From positions 1 to 16,323 of the forward strand of contig CAVHZB010000045.1 in the NCBI GenBank assembly GCA_963640555.1: DNA of 16,323 nt. Direction: 5' to 3'. Position 1 is the stretch's first letter, and every line of letters begins with the position of its first letter. A model generated the notes under the pieces. That model saw only the letters and a list, made by a program, of their open reading frames with translations, had not been told where the DNA came from and did no database searches. This document shows, one piece after another, positions 1 through 6,904 of this stretch. The translations under genes were made by a program, and so were the position numbers. Source of the DNA: F23-B02 sp963640555 (lineage in GTDB: Bacteria > Bacillota > Clostridia > Oscillospirales > Oscillospiraceae).

Positions 1-24
1 GGCTATTACATTCAGTTGAATTTA

Positions 25-2061
25 TCAGTCCTCGACTATCTCGCCCTTGGCTTCGCCGTCAGCAGAGACCTCATAGATGAGAGCGTCCTCGCCGTTATCA
101 TCTGCCTCAGGAACCTCTGCCTCGGCGGCAGCGGGCTCTGCAAGTGCGCGGATGGAAAGGGATATCTTGTGGTTTTCCATATCTATGGCGGTAATTTTTG
201 CCTCAACGACATCGCCTACGGAAAGAACCTCCTCGGGCTTACCGATGCGGCGGTTTGCTATCTGCGAAATGTGGATAAGACCGTCAACACCGGGAAGGAC
301 CTCAGCAAATGCGCCAAAGGTCATAAGCTTTACGATCTTGACCTCGGCAGTGTCACCGACATTATAATTTGTGGTGAACTTGACCCAAGGATTTTCGTTG
401 GGATCCTTGTAGCCGAGGGATATCTTACGCTTTTCCCTGTCAAAGCTTATAACATAGACATCAACTTCGTCGCCTATCTTGAACATCTCGGCAGGATTCT
501 TGATGCGGCTCCAGCTCATCTCGGAGACATGGACCATGCCGTCGATACCGCCGATGTCAACAAATGCACCATAGCTGGTCATGGACTTGACGACACCGTG
601 ATACTTCTTGCCGACCTCCATCTCGTTCCAGATAGCTTCCGCTCTCTCGCGGCGCTCCTTCTGAGCGACGGCACGAATGGAACCTACAACACGCTTGCGC
701 CCGCGATTGACCTCGGTGATCTTTACGCGGACCTTCTGCTTGAGGAGCTGATTCATATCGGCCTCCTTGGGCAGACCGGACTGCGAGGCGGGAACGAAAA
801 CGCGAACGCCCTTGACATTAACGACGACTCCGCCCTTGTTGATCTCGGTAACGGTGCCCTCAAGGAACTCACCGCTCTCAACGGCTTCCTCAACCGCGGT
901 CCAGCTCTTGGCTGCATCAAGACGCTTCTTGGAGAGCATAACGGTGCCCTCAACATCATTTACGCGGACAACGACTGCCTCGATCGTGTCGCCGACCTTC
1001 ACTGCGTCCTCGACCTTGATGCCGTCGTCGGTGAACTCGGTGGTGGGAATGAAGCCTGAATACTTGGTGCCGATATCGACACTGACTTCAGTGCCGGTAA
1101 TAGCAACGACATAACCGGTTACCTTATCTCCATTATATATAGTCTTGATGGATTCCTCCAGCATTTCATCGAAGGACATCTCCTTCTCCTCTGCTGCAGC
1201 TGCATCAATTTTGATTTCTTCGCTCATCTTATTACTTACCTCCTTAATTATCCATGCAGGCGTGGACGCTCCGGCAGTCAGCCCGACGGTACCGACATCG
1301 GAAAGTGCATTCAAATCAAGCTCGTCCGCATTTGCAATAAACTGGACCCTTGAGCAATGCTCTCCGCATATCGCCGCGAGATGAACGCTGTTTGCACTGT
1401 GCTTTCCGCCGATGACCACCATTGCATCGCACTCAGCCGCCAGTTTTGCAGCCTCTTCCTGACGCATGGATGTCGCACCACATATTGTATCAAAGATTTG
1501 AAGATTTGTACATCTTTTTTTTAATAAATTCGCACATTCGGTAAAATTACTACGAGTTTGGGTAGTTTGGACTACCATCGTTATAGGTTCATCCAACAAA
1601 TCGCCGGATTTTTCGCACCATTGGTACAATTGCTCCGCATTTTCGCAGATAACGCAGTCGGCACACCAGCCCTTTACCGCCTCGACCTCAGGATGTCCGT
1701 GCATACCGATGATGACAACGAACCGCCCCTCGCTCTTGGCTTTGGACACCAGCTCGTGTATGCGCTTTACCTTCGGGCAGGTGGCATCGGTTATAACGGC
1801 GTTCTTTTCAAGCAGCTCGTCATATATTGCCTTAGAAACGCCGTGTGAGCGAATTATAACGCGCCCGCAGTCCGGCAGCATATCCGGACTGTCAATGACC
1901 CTAAGCCCGCGATTTGACAAGTATTCGACGACATCATCGTTATGAATGAGCTGTCCGAGTGAAAAAGCCCTTCCCTCCTCCAGCATCTTTTGCGCCATTT
2001 CGACCGAGCGGCTAACGCCGAAGCAAAATCCGGCGCTTTTTGCAACAACAAGTCTTTTCAT
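25..2061 (-). CDS. ispH-rpsA: Bifunctional IspH (HMBPP reductase) / ribosomal protein S1 fusion
   Basis: This 678-residue protein fuses two complete modules. Residues 1-~275 are IspH, the [4Fe-4S] enzyme that reduces HMBPP to IPP and DMAPP in the last step of the MEP isoprenoid pathway. Cluster cysteines are C13 (GFCFG), C95 (DATCP) and C194 (DTICG); substrate-pocket residues are H40, H73, H123, E125, T166/T167 and S222/N224. Residues ~310-640 hold four S1 RNA-binding domains (about 312-378, 397-464, 483-551, 568-638), the usual Gram-positive number, then an acidic tail. S1 helps mRNA bind the ribosome. I start at ATG 2061, not the upstream GTG at 2109, because it gives the standard IspH N-terminus and its A is shared with the cmk stop (TGATG), implying coupled translation. 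The fusion is known in Clostridia. A strong internal ribosome site precedes M279, so free S1 may also be made. Confidence 0.96.
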   Translation of the reverse strand: MKRLVVAKSAGFCFGVSRSVEMAQKMLEEGRAFSLGQLIHNDDVVEYLSNRGLRVIDSPDMLPDCGRVIIRSHGVSKAIYDELLEKNAVITDATCPKVKRIHELVSKAKSEGRFVVIIGMHGHPEVEAVKGWCADCVICENAEQLYQWCEKSGDLLDEPITMVVQTTQTRSNFTECANLLKKRCTNLQIFDTICGATSMRQEEAAKLAAECDAMVVIGGKHSANSVHLAAICGEHCSRVQFIANADELDLNALSDVGTVGLTAGASTPAWIIKEVSNKMSEEIKIDAAAAEEKEMSFDEMLEESIKTIYNGDKVTGYVVAITGTEVSVDIGTKYSGFIPTTEFTDDGIKVEDAVKVGDTIEAVVVRVNDVEGTVMLSKKRLDAAKSWTAVEEAVESGEFLEGTVTEINKGGVVVNVKGVRVFVPASQSGLPKEADMNQLLKQKVRVKITEVNRGRKRVVGSIRAVAQKERRERAEAIWNEMEVGKKYHGVVKSMTSYGAFVDIGGIDGMVHVSEMSWSRIKNPAEMFKIGDEVDVYVISFDREKRKISLGYKDPNENPWVKFTTNYNVGDTAEVKIVKLMTFGAFAEVLPGVDGLIHISQIANRRIGKPEEVLSVGDVVEAKITAIDMENHKISLSIRALAEPAAAEAEVPEADDNGEDALIYEVSADGEAKGEIVED
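1225..1245 (-). promoter_or_regulatory. Internal Shine-Dalgarno and ATG for free S1 inside ispH-rpsA
   Basis: On the minus strand a perfect AAGGAGG (1245 down to 1239) lies 11 bases before an in-frame ATG (1227-1225), codon 279 of the fusion. Starting there would give a 400-residue protein beginning MSEEIKID, the normal size of a stand-alone clostridial S1 with four domains. The site sits exactly at the IspH/S1 junction: its bases encode IKEV, the usual IspH C-terminal residues. It therefore looks like the old rpsA ribosome site, kept after the ispH stop was lost. Its match to anti-SD is better than that of most gene starts in the window. The sequence is seen directly; its use in the cell is inferred. 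Confidence 0.6.
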
Positions 2062-2747
2062 CACCGCTTTACCGCCTGTCTGCCGGTTTTTTCGGATATA
2101 AGTCCGCACACGGCTTCAATGCTCTGCTCAAGAGTGTTTCCGCTCGTGTCCAAAAGGACGGCATCGTCGGCTGGCTTTAGCGGAGCGGCGGCGCGCGCAG
2201 TGTCCTGCTCGTCGCGCTTTATCATATCTGCCAGCACATCGTCAAAGCTGCATTCAATACCTTTAGCCATAAGCTCGTCATAGCGTCGGCGGGCTCTGTC
2301 CTCGGCATTGGCGGTCAGGAATATCTTCAGGTCGGCATCCGGCAGGATAACCGTGCCGATATCCCTGCCGTCCATTATGACATCGTGCTCGCGAGCCATG
2401 CCTCTCTGCATTTCAACCAAAAATGCACGCACCTCCGGTATTGAGGATACCTTGGATGCAAGCATGGATATCTCCGGCAGTCTTATATCGCGTGAAACAT
2501 CATTGCCGTCAAGGTACATTCTCTGCTCACCGGCATCGTTATACATCATTTTTATGCTGAGCCTCGGCAGCATTTCAATAATCGAGGCAACATTATCGGC
2601 GTCGGCTCCGCAGAGCTTGGAGGCAAGCCCTATCGTCCTGTAAATGGCGCCGGTATCAACATAAATGAAGCCGAAAAGCTCGGCCGCCCTGCGCGATATG
2701 GTGCTTTTGCCCGCACCGGAGGGACCGTCGATCGCAACTGAAATCAT
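2061..2747 (-). CDS. cmk: (d)CMP kinase
   Basis: This 228-residue cytidylate kinase transfers phosphate from ATP to CMP or dCMP, feeding CTP/dCTP pools in the cytoplasm. The P-loop is GPSGAGKST at residues 8-16. The nucleoside-binding DTGAIYR lies at 31-37, DGRDIGT at 126-132, and the LID segment with RDEQDTAR at 178-185. The length matches the short Firmicute Cmk family (about 220-230). ATG 2747 puts the P-loop at the usual distance from the N-terminus; its ribosome site is weak (GGATGG) and overlaps the upstream gene's TAG. The stop shares one base with the ispH start. Many Clostridia have plsC between cmk and ispH, but there is no room for it here. Confidence 0.97.
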   Translation of the reverse strand: MISVAIDGPSGAGKSTISRRAAELFGFIYVDTGAIYRTIGLASKLCGADADNVASIIEMLPRLSIKMMYNDAGEQRMYLDGNDVSRDIRLPEISMLASKVSSIPEVRAFLVEMQRGMAREHDVIMDGRDIGTVILPDADLKIFLTANAEDRARRRYDELMAKGIECSFDDVLADMIKRDEQDTARAAAPLKPADDAVLLDTSGNTLEQSIEAVCGLISEKTGRQAVKR

Positions 2748-2759
2748 TGTTTATCCATC

Positions 2760-3989
2760 CTATATAGAATTTGCGGCAACGAATGCCGTTGACCACGCTA
2801 TTTGCAGATTAAAGCCGCCGGTGTATGCATCCAGATCCATTACCTCACCGGCAAAGTAAAGACCGTTTACGAGCTTTGACTCCATGGTTCTGGGGTTTAT
2901 CTCTTTTGTGGACACGCCGCCGGAGGTAACTATCGCTTCATCTATCGGGCGCGGCGAGCTTACGCTGACCGGAAACTCCTTGAACAGGCGCAGGAGCTCG
3001 TGCCGCTGCTGCCGGGTTATGGAGTTTACCTTTTCGTCGGCAGGTATGCCGGAGAGCTTAACGAGCACCGGTATCATAGCCTTACCGGCGAGGTCGCACA
3101 GCGCATTTGAAAAATCGCGGTTAGCGTATTTCTCAAAGTCGCGCAGCAGCCGCGCGTCGAGCTTTTTCTCGTCAAGCGCCGGCTTCAGGTCGATGCTCAG
3201 CCGGTACCTTGAGCCGCCCCAATTGCGCATGTGCGAGCTTGCCGACAGCACGAGCGGTCCGCTGACTCCGAAATGCGTAAAAAGCATTTCACCAAGCTCC
3301 CTGTATATGAGCTTATCGTTTTCATACGCGGACAGTGTAACATTTTTAAGCGAAAAGCCCTGCATTTCGGCGCAGTACCCGTCCTCGCTCTCAAGTGGGA
3401 CAAGCGAAGGCCGGCACGGCGTTATACTGTGCCCAAGCTCTTTTGCAAGGCGATACCCCGCTCCGGCAGAGCCGGTCAGCGGATAAGACATACCGCCCGT
3501 ACATATAACGGCGGCGCGGCAGCTTATCCTGCCGCCGTCGGTCTCTACGCCGCAGACATGTCCGTTTTCGGTAAGTATGCGCACGGCACTGCTCCGTACA
3601 TGGCGCGCACCGGCTCGGGTGAGCCAGCGTGTGAGTGTTCCGGCAACATCGTTGGCATTATCAGAGACGGGAAAAACGCGGTTTCCGCGTTCGGTCTTGA
3701 GCTTTAGTCCATGGTCTTCAAACAGCGCCATCGTATCACGCGGAGACAGGCGATTGAGCGCACTGTATAAAAACCTGCCGTCGCCGGGTATGTTGTTCAA
3801 AAATTCCTTTATATCGCAGTTGTTCGTAACATTGCAGCGTCCCTTGCCGGTTATGCGCACTTTTCTGCCGAGGAGTTTGTTCGGCTCAAGCAGGATAACA
3901 TCAAGCCCCCGCTCGGCTGCGACGGCGCTGCACATCATTCCCGCAGCACCTCCGCCGATGATGACTGCGTCAGCCTTCATATCGCTCAT
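2760..3989 (-). CDS. BaiN/HI0933-family FAD/NAD(P)-dependent oxidoreductase
   Basis: This 409-residue flavoprotein belongs to the HI0933/YhiN family (Pfam HI0933_like), which includes BaiN, a Clostridium scindens enzyme implicated in bile-acid 7-dehydroxylation. The Rossmann FAD motif GGGAAG is at residues 12-17, with the ribose-binding acidic E35. The family signature GRKVRITGKGRCNVTN follows at 41-56. FTHFGVSGP lies mid-protein, and the C-terminal FAD motif GEVMDLDAYTGGFNLQ is near residues 380-396. The true substrate of most members is unknown, so I give no reaction or symbol; a bile-acid role should not be assumed. ATG 3989 overlaps the regulator's stop by 4 bases (ATGA), so it is translationally coupled to it. 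A 12-base gap leads to cmk. The family commonly sits beside cmk-ispH in Clostridia (recalled, not checked). Confidence 0.9.
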   Translation of the reverse strand: MSDMKADAVIIGGGAAGMMCSAVAAERGLDVILLEPNKLLGRKVRITGKGRCNVTNNCDIKEFLNNIPGDGRFLYSALNRLSPRDTMALFEDHGLKLKTERGNRVFPVSDNANDVAGTLTRWLTRAGARHVRSSAVRILTENGHVCGVETDGGRISCRAAVICTGGMSYPLTGSAGAGYRLAKELGHSITPCRPSLVPLESEDGYCAEMQGFSLKNVTLSAYENDKLIYRELGEMLFTHFGVSGPLVLSASSHMRNWGGSRYRLSIDLKPALDEKKLDARLLRDFEKYANRDFSNALCDLAGKAMIPVLVKLSGIPADEKVNSITRQQRHELLRLFKEFPVSVSSPRPIDEAIVTSGGVSTKEINPRTMESKLVNGLYFAGEVMDLDAYTGGFNLQIAWSTAFVAANSI

Positions 3990-4861
3990 GCGTTTTGAGT
4001 ATGCTCTGTCCGCTCATAGACATCATGCTCGGACCATATGGTTTCAAGTCGTTCAAAGGTTTTGGACAGACTGTCCTTGTTCTTTATGCCGACGGCAACG
4101 ATTATCGCATTTATAAGACTCATGGGCGCAACGAGCGAGTCAAGGAAGGATACCATGTCGCTCTTTGCATGCAGGCAGACATCGGATATTCCGTTGAGCG
4201 GCGACGCAGGTCCGTCGGTTATGGCAGCGGTCATGGCACCCATCTTCTTTGCAAACTCCATGGCATCTACCGTATGACTGGAATAGCGCGGGAAGCTTAT
4301 CGCGATGAACAGGTCTCCATCACCTATCCTGATTATCTGCTCATAAACCTCGCTCGCGGCGGTATCATGAATAACATTTACATTGCTGCGAAGTAAGTTA
4401 AGATAAAGTCCAAGGAATGTTGCAAGCGAGGTGGATGTCCTCATGCCGACGATATATATATTCTTAGCATTTATGATGGAATCAACGAATTTGTCGAAGT
4501 TATCCTGCTCAAGCACATCCAGAGTGGCCTGAAGATTCTGCATGTCGCTTGCTATTATCGAGCGCATGACATCGTTATCGTTTATCATGCTTTTTGCGAC
4601 CTCAATTCGCTGAACCGAGGTCAGGCGGTTGCGGATCATTTCCTGAAGCGCCTTACGCATGCTCGGATAACCATCGTAGCCGAGCTCAGCGGCAAAGCGA
4701 ACGACCGTTGACTCGCTGACGCCGACGATCTTACCGAGCCTTCCGGCAGTCATAAACGCTGCCTTGTCATAGTTATTCAGGATGTACTTTGCTATAGTTT
4801 TCTGACCCTTTGAAAATTTATTGCCGCCTTTGGCAAGCACTTTGAGAAGATCGTTTTCCAT
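3986..4861 (-). CDS. MurR/RpiR-family transcriptional regulator (HTH + SIS)
   Basis: From ATG 4861 this is a 291-residue regulator. Residues ~5-75 form the RpiR-type helix-turn-helix (AGRLGKIVGVSESTVVRFAAEL at about 39-60, then GYDGYPSMR). Residues ~125-260 form a SIS domain, the fold that binds phosphosugars (VGMRTSTSLA at 138-147; ISFPRYSSHT at 188-197). I prefer ATG 4861 because GGAG lies 9 bases upstream and the start falls just after a plausible promoter; the frame stays open to a TTG at 4927, but that would overlap the -35 element. Family members usually control sugar or amino-sugar genes. None is nearby; the gene instead heads a flavoprotein-cmk-ispH-rpsA unit. The SIS loop reads SFPRYS where a serine/glycine/threonine phosphosugar loop is common, so the ligand may differ. 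The target genes are unknown. Confidence 0.92.
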   Translation of the reverse strand: MENDLLKVLAKGGNKFSKGQKTIAKYILNNYDKAAFMTAGRLGKIVGVSESTVVRFAAELGYDGYPSMRKALQEMIRNRLTSVQRIEVAKSMINDNDVMRSIIASDMQNLQATLDVLEQDNFDKFVDSIINAKNIYIVGMRTSTSLATFLGLYLNLLRSNVNVIHDTAASEVYEQIIRIGDGDLFIAISFPRYSSHTVDAMEFAKKMGAMTAAITDGPASPLNGISDVCLHAKSDMVSFLDSLVAPMSLINAIIVAVGIKNKDSLSKTFERLETIWSEHDVYERTEHTQNA

Positions 4862-4892
4862 ATCGTTCATCTCCATTTCAAGCATAGACCAC

Positions 4893-4921
4893 ATTTTACT
4901 GTCTATTTGTCCGAAATGCAA
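4893..4921 (-). promoter_or_regulatory. Putative sigma-A promoter of the rpiR-cmk-ispH unit
   Basis: On the minus strand TTGCAT (4921-4916) and TAAAAT (4898-4893) are separated by exactly 17 bases. The -10 matches TATAAT at 5 of 6 positions; the -35 is weak (TTG only). A start near 4886 would give a leader of about 25 bases before the ATG at 4861, with its GGAG. This is the only good promoter-like pair I found in the window's gaps. It is supported by its place after a hairpin and before a change of functional block. Confidence 0.45.
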
Positions 4922-4935
4922 TAGCAATTTGCAAT
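4918..4935. repeat. GCAAT repeats, possible operator
   Basis: Three GCAAT copies on the plus strand start at 4918, 4924 and 4931, the first overlapping the putative -35. The middle pair contains the 9-base palindrome GCAATTTGC (4924-4932). Short repeats or palindromes at the edge of a promoter fit a regulator site, perhaps for the RpiR protein encoded just downstream. The copies are short and the region is AT-rich, so chance is possible. Confidence 0.25.
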
Positions 4936-4941
4936 TTATTT

Positions 4942-4975
4942 GCCCCGCACTTGCAAAAAAGCAGAGCCGCGGGGC
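4942..4975 (-). terminator. GC-rich hairpin after rluB, possible terminator
   Basis: A 7-base GCCCCGC/GCGGGGC stem (4942-4948 with 4969-4975) has a 20-base loop that can form a smaller inner stem around a run of six A/T bases. It lies 40 bases beyond the rluB stop. Read leftward it is followed by AAATAAATT, not a clear U-tract, so it is at best a weak intrinsic terminator. It could instead protect mRNA ends. The rest of the 154-base gap (4862-5015) holds an AT-rich stretch near rluB and the promoter-like elements listed separately. Confidence 0.35.
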
Positions 4976-5015
4976 TAAAATCTAAAACTTTTAAAGTATT
5001 TAAACTTCTTTTTCG

Positions 5016-5717
5016 TTATATGTCTTGCAATTCTTCCGGTGTAAGGTATCTCCAATGCCCCGGCTTCAGGTCTCCCAAGAGCAGCTTTCCCTCGGCAACG
5101 CGCTTCAGCCGCGTGAGCTTAAGCCCTGCAGCATCGCACATCTTCCGTATCTGCCGGTTCCGTCCCTCATGGATAACTATCTCAAGCACGGTGCATTCAC
5201 CGTCTCTGCCGATGACGCTGACCTGAGCAGGCCGTATCACATATCCGTCGATATTGAGTCTGCTCTGCATTATGCCGAGCGCCCGTCCGGTACACTCGCC
5301 TCTGACCCATGCGAGGTAGGTCTTATTTGTATCCGACGACGGATGCATCATCCTGTTTGCAAAGTCTCCGTCATCGGTCATGATGAGCAGACCCTCAGAG
5401 TACATATCCAGCCGCCCGACCGGATACAGTCTGACGCCCGCGTCTTTGATCAGCTCACTTACGCAGTGACGGTTCTTTTCGTCGCTTAGCGTTGTGACAT
5501 AGCCGCGGGGTTTATTAAGGATTATATATGTACACTGCGACTGGCGAGCTATCGGCTCGCCGTCAACACGAATATCATCTGTATCCGGATCGGCGCTGTC
5601 TCCAAGACGGGCGGTCTGCCCATTGACTGCTACACGCCCTTCGCGGAGCATATCCTCAGCTCTGCGGCGCGAGGTCAGCCCCGCAGCCGATATTATTTTC
5701 TGCAACCTCTGCTTCAT
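5016..5717 (-). CDS. rluB: rRNA pseudouridine synthase, RluB/RsuA family
   Basis: This 233-residue enzyme isomerises a uridine in rRNA; RluB orthologues modify 23S rRNA near the peptidyl-transferase centre. An N-terminal S4 RNA-binding domain (about residues 2-48; SRRRAEDMLREGRV) precedes the synthase domain. The catalytic aspartate is D104 in GRLDMYSEGLL. The typical HEGRNRQIRKM motif lies near residue 190. The length is usual for the family. ATG 5717 overlaps the dacB stop by 4 bases (ATGA), and GAGG just upstream is a plausible ribosome site. In Bacillus subtilis rluB also follows dacB, but with spmA and spmB in between; here they are absent. RluB versus RsuA is judged from this neighbourhood, so exact rRNA target is inferred. 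Confidence 0.92.
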   Translation of the reverse strand: MKQRLQKIISAAGLTSRRRAEDMLREGRVAVNGQTARLGDSADPDTDDIRVDGEPIARQSQCTYIILNKPRGYVTTLSDEKNRHCVSELIKDAGVRLYPVGRLDMYSEGLLIMTDDGDFANRMMHPSSDTNKTYLAWVRGECTGRALGIMQSRLNIDGYVIRPAQVSVIGRDGECTVLEIVIHEGRNRQIRKMCDAAGLKLTRLKRVAEGKLLLGDLKPGHWRYLTPEELQDI

Positions 5718-6850
5718 CGTTCCTCACCGGCGGCATAGTATGGTCCGAGTATGGTTTCAAACATTCGCATGAACCGCTCGTGAGTGCCGAGCATTTGTTC
5801 TTGGCTCTGCACTACATCCTCAGTATAAACCAAATCCTCCTGCGCCGCAAGCTCTCCGTTTATAAGGATCTTTATCCGACCCACGGTCTGCCCTGCTATC
5901 CCTCCGGCAAAGAGTATGCGCGGAGCCTCTATACCTACCTTTACCTCGTCACCGCTTTTGACGAGCATGCGAATGTCGTTTTTCGGCACTGTGTGAGCCA
6001 CTGTTTTTATTGCGGACACAACGGGAAGGCTCACCTTGAACGAATCACCGCAATATGAGATCAACCGGTAATTTGCAAACGCTTCATTCAGCAGATATTT
6101 ATGGTCATTCCAATCATCGGGTGCGTTCAGGGTAACGCATATAAGGCGCATACCGTCACGCTCGGCGCAGCTGACGAGAGTCCTTCCGGCAGCCATAGTG
6201 TAGCCGGTTTTCACACCGATGCAGCCGTCGTATTCACGAAGAAGCCGGTTGTGATTGTAATATGTCACATCCTTTATCGCTGCACTTGAGGATGAAACAA
6301 TGCTTTTAAACTCCTCATTTTCCATACAGTATGCCGTAAGGCTGGCCATATCGCGCGCCGTGGAATAATGCTCGCTCTCGTCAAGCCCGTGCGGATTTCT
6401 GAACGAGCTGTCCCTCATTCCGAGGTCTGTCGCCTTTTCATTCATCTTGACCGCAAACGACAGCTCGTCGCCGCAAAGGCTGCATGCAAGCGCTGCGGCA
6501 GCATCGTTACCCGAGGCGAGCATCATTCCCGTGAGCAGCTCACGCACGGTGTAGGCTTCATATGGGTTTGCATACATGCTTGAACCCTCTATGGCGCTCC
6601 ACTCCGGCTTTATGACGATCTCTTCATCAAGGTCGTAATTTTCTATTGCAACGATAGCAGTCATTATTTTTGTTATGCTCGCTATGAGCATATGCTCATC
6701 GGCATTTTTCTCAAAGAGCACATCACCGGTGTCGGCGCACAAGACTATTGCGCTTTGGGCGCTCAGCTCATATTCTTCGGCATGCACCGAGGTCGGAAGT
6801 ACGCAGATAAGTATTGCGGCTGATAATAAGAATGCAAAAGCTTTTTTCAT
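5714..6850 (-). CDS. dacB: D-alanyl-D-alanine carboxypeptidase (DacB-type, penicillin-binding)
   Basis: This 378-residue exported serine peptidase (S11) removes the last D-alanine of peptidoglycan stem peptides and so limits cross-linking. The signal peptide runs to about VHA (residues 22-24), with cleavage before E25. Active-site motifs are SITK at 58-61 (nucleophile S58, K61), SGN at 113-115 and KTG at 214-216. A PBP5-like C-terminal beta domain follows (about 275-360). NPHGLDESEHYST and the stretch ending DDWNDH resemble Bacillus subtilis DacB (PBP5*), which acts in spore cortex formation. The neighbours scpA, scpB, ytfJ and rluB support that identity. The ATG at 6850 has its only Shine-Dalgarno candidate inside a hairpin, which suggests controlled translation. 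A vegetative DacA/DacF-like role cannot be excluded. Confidence 0.9.
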   Translation of the reverse strand: MKKAFAFLLSAAILICVLPTSVHAEEYELSAQSAIVLCADTGDVLFEKNADEHMLIASITKIMTAIVAIENYDLDEEIVIKPEWSAIEGSSMYANPYEAYTVRELLTGMMLASGNDAAAALACSLCGDELSFAVKMNEKATDLGMRDSSFRNPHGLDESEHYSTARDMASLTAYCMENEEFKSIVSSSSAAIKDVTYYNHNRLLREYDGCIGVKTGYTMAAGRTLVSCAERDGMRLICVTLNAPDDWNDHKYLLNEAFANYRLISYCGDSFKVSLPVVSAIKTVAHTVPKNDIRMLVKSGDEVKVGIEAPRILFAGGIAGQTVGRIKILINGELAAQEDLVYTEDVVQSQEQMLGTHERFMRMFETILGPYYAAGEER

Positions 6851-6855
6851 AAAAC

Positions 6856-6881
6856 AAGCACCACCTTCATAGGTAGTGCTT
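6856..6881 (-). promoter_or_regulatory. Hairpin that buries the dacB ribosome binding site
   Basis: In the RNA, AAGCACUACCU (6881-6871) pairs with AGGUGGUGCUU (6866-6856) across an AUGA loop, an 11-pair stem with one G-U pair. The only dacB Shine-Dalgarno candidate, AGGUGG (6866-6861), is in the 3' arm, 10 bases before the ATG. Folding would therefore block dacB initiation. The stem is followed by GUUUU, so it could also act as a weak terminator between ytfJ and dacB. The rest of the 54-base gap shows no promoter. Confidence 0.6.
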
Positions 6882-6904
6882 ATTATTGACGCTTATTTTC
6901 CTTT

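Noticed and set aside
16..1059. A 347-codon plus-strand open frame opposite rpsA
   Set aside because: It is a shadow of the strongly biased S1 codons on the other strand. It has no ribosome site, its start lies at the window edge, and its sequence resembles no family I know.
2062..2109. GTG start at 2109 that would extend IspH by 16 residues
   Set aside because: The extension lies in the end of cmk, lacks IspH homology, and ATG 2061 is coupled to the cmk stop.
2760..3989. Bile-acid dehydroxylation gene (baiN) as a functional call
   Set aside because: The family match is good, but there are no other bai genes nearby and the gene sits in a housekeeping operon, so the substrate should not be assumed.
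4862..4927. TTG start at 4927 for the RpiR regulator
   Set aside because: It would overlap the putative -35 element and has no ribosome site, whereas ATG 4861 has GGAG at 9 bases and gives a normal family length.
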